Origin: Clostridium sp.
GTDB lineage: Bacteria > Bacillota > Clostridia > Clostridiales > Clostridiaceae
Assembly: GCA_003539755.1 (NCBI GenBank)
Contig: DPOH01000003.1
Span: 1-12,184, forward strand
Length of the DNA: 12,184 bases
Direction of reading: 5' to 3'
The notes under the pieces were generated by a model that had not been told where the DNA came from, ran no database searches, and saw only the letters and a list, made by a program, of their open reading frames with translations. The translations under genes were made by a program, and so were the position numbers. Position 1 is the first letter of the stretch, and each line of letters begins with the position of its first letter. This document shows positions 7,721-12,184 of the stretch, piece after piece.

Positions 7721-7771
7721 TATAAATACTATGAGATATGGCTTAACTGAAAAAAGTAGGAGTGATATTAT

Positions 7772-8746
7772 TTGAGAATAGAAATAGGCCCAAACGAAGC
7801 AGGTCAAAGACTGGATAAATTTTTAAGAAAATTATTAAAGGATGTACCATTAAGTGCAATATTTAAGGCGTTAAGAAAAAAAGACATTAGAGTTAATGGT
7901 AAGAAACAAAATGAAAAGTACTTCTTAGAAGAAGGAGATATAGTTGAAATTAAATACATACAAAGCAAAAAGCAAGATAATACTGAGAAATTCATAAAAG
8001 TTGATCCAAAGCGTATTAAAATCTGTTTTGAAGATGAAAATTTAGTTATAATTGAAAAATGGCCTGGAGTATTAGTTCACTCTGATAATAGTAAAAGTGA
8101 AGAACCAACATTAACAGACTATGTTCTTTCATATTTAAATGATAAGGGTGATTATCTTCCAGAAAAAGAAGTTACATTTACACCAGCACCATGTAATAGA
8201 CTTGATAGAAATACATCAGGAATGATTATTTTTGGAAAAAGTTTTGAAGGTTTAAAGTGTATTAATGAAGCAATTAGAGAAGATGAAATAAAGAAATATT
8301 ATTATGCTTTAACTAAAGGAAAAGTTAAAGATGGACTAAAAGAAGCATATATACTAAAAAATCCTGAAACTAATATTTCAAAGATTTATGAAAAACCAGT
8401 TAATGGTGCTAAGAAAATAGCAATGGAAGTTAAGACTGTTGAAACTAACGGAGCTTATTCGTTGGTAGAAGTTAATCTTATTACAGGAAGAAGCCATCAG
8501 ATAAGAGCACATCTATCATATCTTGGAGCACCAATCATTGGTGATAACAAATATGGAGATAAACAGCTTAATTCATTTTTTGAAAATAAATATGGCTTAA
8601 ATTATCAGTATTTATATGCATATAAACTTAATTTTAGAAAAATAAAAGGTAAGCTAGAATATTTAGATAATAAAACAATAGCAGTAGCTTTACCTCCACT
8701 ATTCAAAAAAATTAAACAAGATGTATTTAAAGTGACGTTTAGATAG
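7772..8746 (+). CDS. RluA-family 23S rRNA pseudouridine synthase (RluC/RluD type)
   Basis: Converts uridines to pseudouridine in structured RNA, most likely 23S rRNA by family. An S4 RNA-binding domain occupies residues about 10-62 (QRLDKFLRKLL ... KDIRVNGKK ... LEEGDIVEI). The catalytic motif is RLDRNTSG with D145 as nucleophile, and the later motif TGRSHQIRAHL (238-248) is the classic RluA signature. At 324 residues with an S4 domain it fits RluC/RluD rather than the shorter RluA; the exact site modified is not predictable. The start is TTG at 7772, supported by AGGAGTG (7758-7764) seven bases upstream; no ATG or GTG in frame is better placed. It is the first gene of a pair with the flippase 11 bases downstream. 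Confidence 0.93.
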   Translation: MRIEIGPNEAGQRLDKFLRKLLKDVPLSAIFKALRKKDIRVNGKKQNEKYFLEEGDIVEIKYIQSKKQDNTEKFIKVDPKRIKICFEDENLVIIEKWPGVLVHSDNSKSEEPTLTDYVLSYLNDKGDYLPEKEVTFTPAPCNRLDRNTSGMIIFGKSFEGLKCINEAIREDEIKKYYYALTKGKVKDGLKEAYILKNPETNISKIYEKPVNGAKKIAMEVKTVETNGAYSLVEVNLITGRSHQIRAHLSYLGAPIIGDNKYGDKQLNSFFENKYGLNYQYLYAYKLNFRKIKGKLEYLDNKTIAVALPPLFKKIKQDVFKVTFR

Positions 8747-8757
8747 GAGGTACACTA

Positions 8758-10374
8758 GTGGAAGAAAAGTCGTCCTCAAATAAGGGATTCCTGATACTTT
8801 CAATAGCAGGTCTTGTAAGTAAAATTATATCAGTTTTTTATATTCCTATACTTCAGAGAATTCTTGGACTTAGTGGATATGGGATATATCAAAACTGTTA
8901 CGAAGTATTTTTATTTGCATATGCTGTGACCAATCTTGGTACACAGCCGGCAATAGCAAAAGTTGTTGCAGAGCTTTCAGCTCTTGGAAAACATGAAGAT
9001 GCCATAAGAACGTTAAAAATTTCAAAGATGATACTTGCTTTGGTAGGAGGGATAATTGCCGTTTTACTTATGCTTCTTGCATTTCCAATAGGAAATATGA
9101 TAGGAAATCCAGAAGCTTCTTATGGAATAATGATGCTTGCACCAAGTATATTTGTAACATCTGTACTTTCTTCATATAGAGGATATTTTCAAGGTATAAG
9201 TAGTATGACAGCAATCGCTGTATCTCAAGTACTTGAACAGGTTATTAATATATTAGTAAGCTTAACATGTGCATTTTTCTTAGTAAAGATAACTATTGCA
9301 TACGGTAGTGCAGGTGGTACTGTAGGTACTTCAGTAGGTGCTCTAGTTGCTTGTCTTTATATGATTTATGTATACAAATCAGAACGATTTGAAGAAAAAG
9401 CCTATGAAGAAGCAGAAAAACATCATCAAAAGAGAATAAGAACAAAAAGTATAATAAGAAAACTTATAAGATATGGACTACCAATAACTTTAACCTCAGG
9501 GCTACAAAACTTTGGAAGTTTAGTCGATATGGTAAATGTAAATAGCAGACTGGCTCATGCAGGATTTACTTTGACACAGTCTCAGGCCCTTTATGGAGTC
9601 TTAGGAAGATATAAGACGCTATTATCAGTACCACTTATAATAGTTACATCTCTTGCAACAACAGTATTACCAGCTGTTTCTGCTGCTATGGCTCTTAAAA
9701 ATAAAAAGGAAGTAAGAAAGAATGTGAATTTTGCATTTAGAATTACTTTTATAATAACAATTCCTGCAGCAATAGGTTTATCATGTCTTGCAGGCCCAGT
9801 TTTTGAATTATTATATGGAACAAGCGAAGGTTTTGAACTTATGATGATTGGGTCTATAGTGCTTGTTATACAAGCTGTAGTACAAATACAAACAACCATA
9901 TTACAAAGTATGAACAAATTATATTATGTACTTATGACATTCTGTATTGGTATTGTTGCAAAGATAATTGCAAACTTTATATTAGTAGGGATACCCAATA
10001 TTAATATCTTAGGTGTAGTAGCAGGGAATTTATTATGGTTCTTGATTCCTATGATATTAAATCAGAGAGCTCTTAAAAAGACTTTAAGAATAAAGATATC
10101 TCTAATAAGAAATGTAACAATTCCACTTATATCGTCGCTTGTAATGGCTGCAATAGTGTTAATATTAGAAAAACCTTCTGATGTATTTATAACACTAAGT
10201 GGTGGTGGTTATATTATTAAAAGCTGCATTACATTATTTATAATCGCAGTTGGAGGATTTGTATATTTATATTTAATGATTCTTTTAGGTGGAATAAGAA
10301 AGAACGATTTAGATAGCATATCTGGAAGAATATATGGACTACTTCCAAGAATTTTGAGAAAATCTATGAAATAA
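8758..10374 (+). CDS. MOP-superfamily flippase, YtgP/MurJ/SpoVB-like polysaccharide exporter
   Basis: Integral membrane protein, 538 residues with about 14 hydrophobic segments, of the MATE-related group that flips lipid-linked sugars across the membrane. The N-terminus (KGFLILSIAGLVSKIISVFYIPILQRILGLSG split over the first two helices, then GYGIYQ and PAIAKVVAE) is typical of YtgP/SpoVB-type proteins. A basic cytoplasmic loop lies near residues 203-235 (rich in K, R, E and H). Lipid II flipping, as for B. subtilis YtgP (MurJ), is a plausible role, but family members also export other wall or capsule glycans. The start is GTG at 8758: AGGAGG at 8745-8750 is ideally spaced and overlaps the TAG stop of the pseudouridine synthase gene, which implies translational coupling. 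The gene ends at a shared terminator facing the convergent spoVB-like gene. Confidence 0.88.
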   Translation: MEEKSSSNKGFLILSIAGLVSKIISVFYIPILQRILGLSGYGIYQNCYEVFLFAYAVTNLGTQPAIAKVVAELSALGKHEDAIRTLKISKMILALVGGIIAVLLMLLAFPIGNMIGNPEASYGIMMLAPSIFVTSVLSSYRGYFQGISSMTAIAVSQVLEQVINILVSLTCAFFLVKITIAYGSAGGTVGTSVGALVACLYMIYVYKSERFEEKAYEEAEKHHQKRIRTKSIIRKLIRYGLPITLTSGLQNFGSLVDMVNVNSRLAHAGFTLTQSQALYGVLGRYKTLLSVPLIIVTSLATTVLPAVSAAMALKNKKEVRKNVNFAFRITFIITIPAAIGLSCLAGPVFELLYGTSEGFELMMIGSIVLVIQAVVQIQTTILQSMNKLYYVLMTFCIGIVAKIIANFILVGIPNINILGVVAGNLLWFLIPMILNQRALKKTLRIKISLIRNVTIPLISSLVMAAIVLILEKPSDVFITLSGGGYIIKSCITLFIIAVGGFVYLYLMILLGGIRKNDLDSISGRIYGLLPRILRKSMK

Positions 10375-10406
10375 AATATTTTTATCAGTATAAATTGTTG
10401 AAACAC

Positions 10407-10450
10407 AATAAGGAGTATTTTCGCAACTAACTGCGAAAATACTCCTTATT
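10407..10450. terminator. Bidirectional terminator between convergent flippase genes
   Basis: Bases 10407-10425 and 10432-10450 form a perfect 19-bp inverted repeat with a 6-base loop (ACTAAC). The outer part reads AATAAGGAGTATTTTC on the left and its complement on the right. Outside the stem, both strands are T-rich (TTATTATATTT forward, TTATTGTGTTT reverse). It sits 32 bases past one stop codon and 22 past the other, as expected for a terminator serving both genes. Confidence 0.87.
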
Positions 10451-10472
10451 ATATTTGTTAAACTGAAATAAA

Positions 10473-11969
10473 TTAATTATATTCTCCAAATCCACCTAGG
10501 TAAGTAAATATTAAAAATGTTAGTCCAATAACAGAAAAAGTGTTTAATATTATTGAACCTGCAAAGAAGTATTTTGCAAATAAATTTATTAAAATGAAAG
10601 CAAGTAATCCCAATAGAGTATATATTATTACATTATATATATTGAGATTTACTTCTATATGCTTGTTAACTTCATGTAAATTTAAAAAGAGGCTTATGCT
10701 GCATGCAATACATATTGTTATGCTATATCCAAATATATTTATTGAAGGTATTGAAGTTAATATATACAGACATATTAGCTCGATTACTGCTTCAATAAGA
10801 GAGTTGATGAGTATTATACTCTGACGATTTAACCCGTTTAAAATGCCAAACATTGTAAGGGCGGTAAATAGTATAGGAGCAGCAATAGAAGAAAATTTAA
10901 TGTATGCACCTAAATCATCTCTACCGAAAAAAATCTGTCCAAGAGAATCAGGGACTACATTACAGACAATAGTTGTTGCAATACCTAATAGAAAAGCAAG
11001 CTTCATTATTTTTTTTATTCTAAGTGAAGCATCATACTGTTTTCCTTGGCTTATTGTCTTTGAAAGATCAGGAATAAGAAGAGTGTTTATAGTTGACACC
11101 ACAATCATAGGAATAGTGATTATACATACAGCCATGCCATTGTATTTGCCGATAAGGCTTAATGATTCTGTATAGTTAAATCCTGCCACCAAAAGACGCC
11201 TAGGTACAATAAGTGTTGCCATTGTTCCTAGTATATTAGTTAAAAATCCATTCATGCATAATGGAATACATATAATCAGAACATCAAATAATAATTGGAA
11301 GCTTCCTTCAGGAACTTCATATGATTTAGGTAGCCTTTTTATTGTGTATTTGTAATATATGAACAAAAACAATAAGCTTTGAAGTTCACCAATACATAAT
11401 GCAACTGTTGCTAGAGTAACCATTCCTTCAAGAGTCTTAGCTTGAGTTAGAAATAGTAATGCACTTACAGTTACAATTCTCATGGCCTTTTCACAGATAT
11501 CAATAATAGCTGGAACTGTTATTTTAGATGTCCCATAGAAGTAACCTTTAAATATATTTGAAATAGCTATACATACCATTGCAGGACATATGACTCTTAT
11601 AGCGCTGATAGTTCTTATATCATTTACACCATATCGTCCAATTGACGGAGCTAAAAAGAAAACCATAATTCCAATTAGAAGTGCCCAAGCAATATTAAAA
11701 ATTGAAACAGCCTTAATAGTCTTAACTATATTGTTATGCTGACCTTTATCAGTGTATACAGCAGTGATTTTAGAAATTGAGGCTACAATACCAGCAGACA
11801 TAAGGCAGATAAATAAATTATAAATAGGCATTACAAGATTATAAAGTCCCATACCCTCAGGTCCTAATACTTTAGAAAGATATATAGAGAAAATGAAACC
11901 TAATATTCCAGTTGTCACGTTTGATACTGTAAGTAAGAATGAATTCTTAAAAAAATTATCTTGTCCCAT
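10473..11969 (-). CDS. spoVB: Stage V sporulation protein B-like flippase
   Basis: Membrane protein of 498 residues with about 14 hydrophobic segments, in the same MOP superfamily as the convergent neighbour. In B. subtilis SpoVB acts in spore cortex formation, probably by moving lipid-linked peptidoglycan precursor in the mother cell. The opening FFKNSFLLTVSN then LSKVLGPEGMGLYNLVMPIYNL (split, residues 6-47) and GIVASISKI resemble SpoVB. The frame is open up to a TTG at 12008, which would add 13 residues, but that TTG has no ribosome site. The ATG at 11969 has AAAGGAGTG just upstream on the minus strand (AGGAG at 11983-11979), so I take it as the start. No certain sporulation-sigma promoter was found upstream. 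The family is sure; the exact orthology to spoVB rather than a paralogue is likely but not proven. Confidence 0.82.
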   Translation of the reverse strand: MGQDNFFKNSFLLTVSNVTTGILGFIFSIYLSKVLGPEGMGLYNLVMPIYNLFICLMSAGIVASISKITAVYTDKGQHNNIVKTIKAVSIFNIAWALLIGIMVFFLAPSIGRYGVNDIRTISAIRVICPAMVCIAISNIFKGYFYGTSKITVPAIIDICEKAMRIVTVSALLFLTQAKTLEGMVTLATVALCIGELQSLLFLFIYYKYTIKRLPKSYEVPEGSFQLLFDVLIICIPLCMNGFLTNILGTMATLIVPRRLLVAGFNYTESLSLIGKYNGMAVCIITIPMIVVSTINTLLIPDLSKTISQGKQYDASLRIKKIMKLAFLLGIATTIVCNVVPDSLGQIFFGRDDLGAYIKFSSIAAPILFTALTMFGILNGLNRQSIILINSLIEAVIELICLYILTSIPSINIFGYSITICIACSISLFLNLHEVNKHIEVNLNIYNVIIYTLLGLLAFILINLFAKYFFAGSIILNTFSVIGLTFLIFTYLGGFGEYN

Positions 11970-12008
11970 ATCTACCCACTCCTTTAAGTTACTATAAATA
12001 ATATTCAA

Positions 12009-12184
12009 AAAGTAAGGTGAATATTCTATAACTTATATTGTTTTAAAAATACTTGTTCTTATTTTTATTGTTAAAAATATAAATTTAGTAGAGGAATCAT
12101 AATGGTATAGGACTAATTAGTAATATGTGGTATTAAATAAGAATCTTAAGGAATTGTTACTGGAGATTGGTATCAAAATGGGGG
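12009..12184. other. AT-rich region upstream of spoVB-like gene, no gene seen
   Basis: This holds the upstream region of the minus-strand flippase gene. No open frame with a ribosome site was found on either strand, and no convincing sigma-A or sigma-E promoter. A short plus-strand reading at 12150-12184 (GIVTGDWYQNG) resembles a wall-binding repeat, but it follows a stop codon directly and runs off the edge. Confidence 0.4.

Noticed and set aside
7706..7771. TATAAA at 7721 as a promoter close to the rluA-family gene
   Set aside because: No matching -35 at the right distance, and it lies at the foot of a hairpin; the promoter at 7441-7469 is much closer to consensus.
10540..11175. Open frames on the plus strand of 94 and 110 codons inside the spoVB-like gene
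   Set aside because: They lie opposite a convincing membrane-protein gene, lack ribosome sites and show no domain features; they are mirror frames.
11990..12100. Sigma-E or sigma-G sporulation promoter upstream of the spoVB-like gene
   Set aside because: Several AATATT-like blocks occur on the minus strand, but none pairs with a CATA-type -10 at proper spacing, so no call is made.
12150..12184. Plus-strand reading GIVTGDWYQNG resembling a cell-wall-binding repeat at the right edge
   Set aside because: It follows a TAA stop directly, has no start codon or ribosome site, and runs off the window after eleven residues. It could be a relic or chance.

Overview
The window looks like a chromosomal segment of a spore-forming Clostridium (sensu stricto). 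It is very AT-rich by eye, codon use favours A/T endings, Shine-Dalgarno sites are strong, one gene is a spoVB-type sporulation gene, and one secreted protein ends in aromatic/glycine cell-wall-binding repeats of the kind common in solventogenic clostridia. The genus is inferred from style and gene content, not from a database match.

Layout, left to right. (1) The 3' part of a UvrD/PcrA-type helicase gene, cut by the window edge, ends in a hairpin terminator. (2) An AT-rich intergenic region carries two copies of a short dyad, ATACT-N3-AGTAT. One copy overlaps the predicted promoter of the next gene, which encodes a secreted acidic protein with four to five C-terminal cell-wall-binding repeats and its own strong terminator. 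(3) A near-consensus promoter (TTGATA-N17-TATAAT) precedes a 749-residue FtsA/PilM-fold ATPase with a long tail that appears to contain several beta-grasp-like modules. (4) An M20 metallo-amidohydrolase follows, possibly from the same transcript. (5) A 359-base gap holds a good promoter (TTGACA-N17-GATAAT) and an imperfect inverted-repeat element. It leads into a two-gene unit: a TTG-started RluA-family pseudouridine synthase, then a GTG-started flippase whose Shine-Dalgarno site overlaps the synthase stop codon. (6) A second flippase, SpoVB-like, converges from the minus strand. The two flippase genes share a perfect 19-bp stem between their stop codons that should terminate both.

Common thread: several genes concern the envelope. 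These are the wall-bound secreted protein, the actin-fold division-type protein, and two flippases of the MOP superfamily that in relatives move lipid-linked wall precursors, with SpoVB serving the spore cortex. The helicase, amidohydrolase and pseudouridine synthase are housekeeping or catabolic. I see no phage, IS transposase, CRISPR array, toxin-antitoxin or defence cluster, rRNA or tRNA. The best leads are the operator-like dyads before the wall-protein gene, the modular tail of the FtsA-like protein, and the inverted-repeat element in the rluA-family leader. None amounts to a demonstrated new system.
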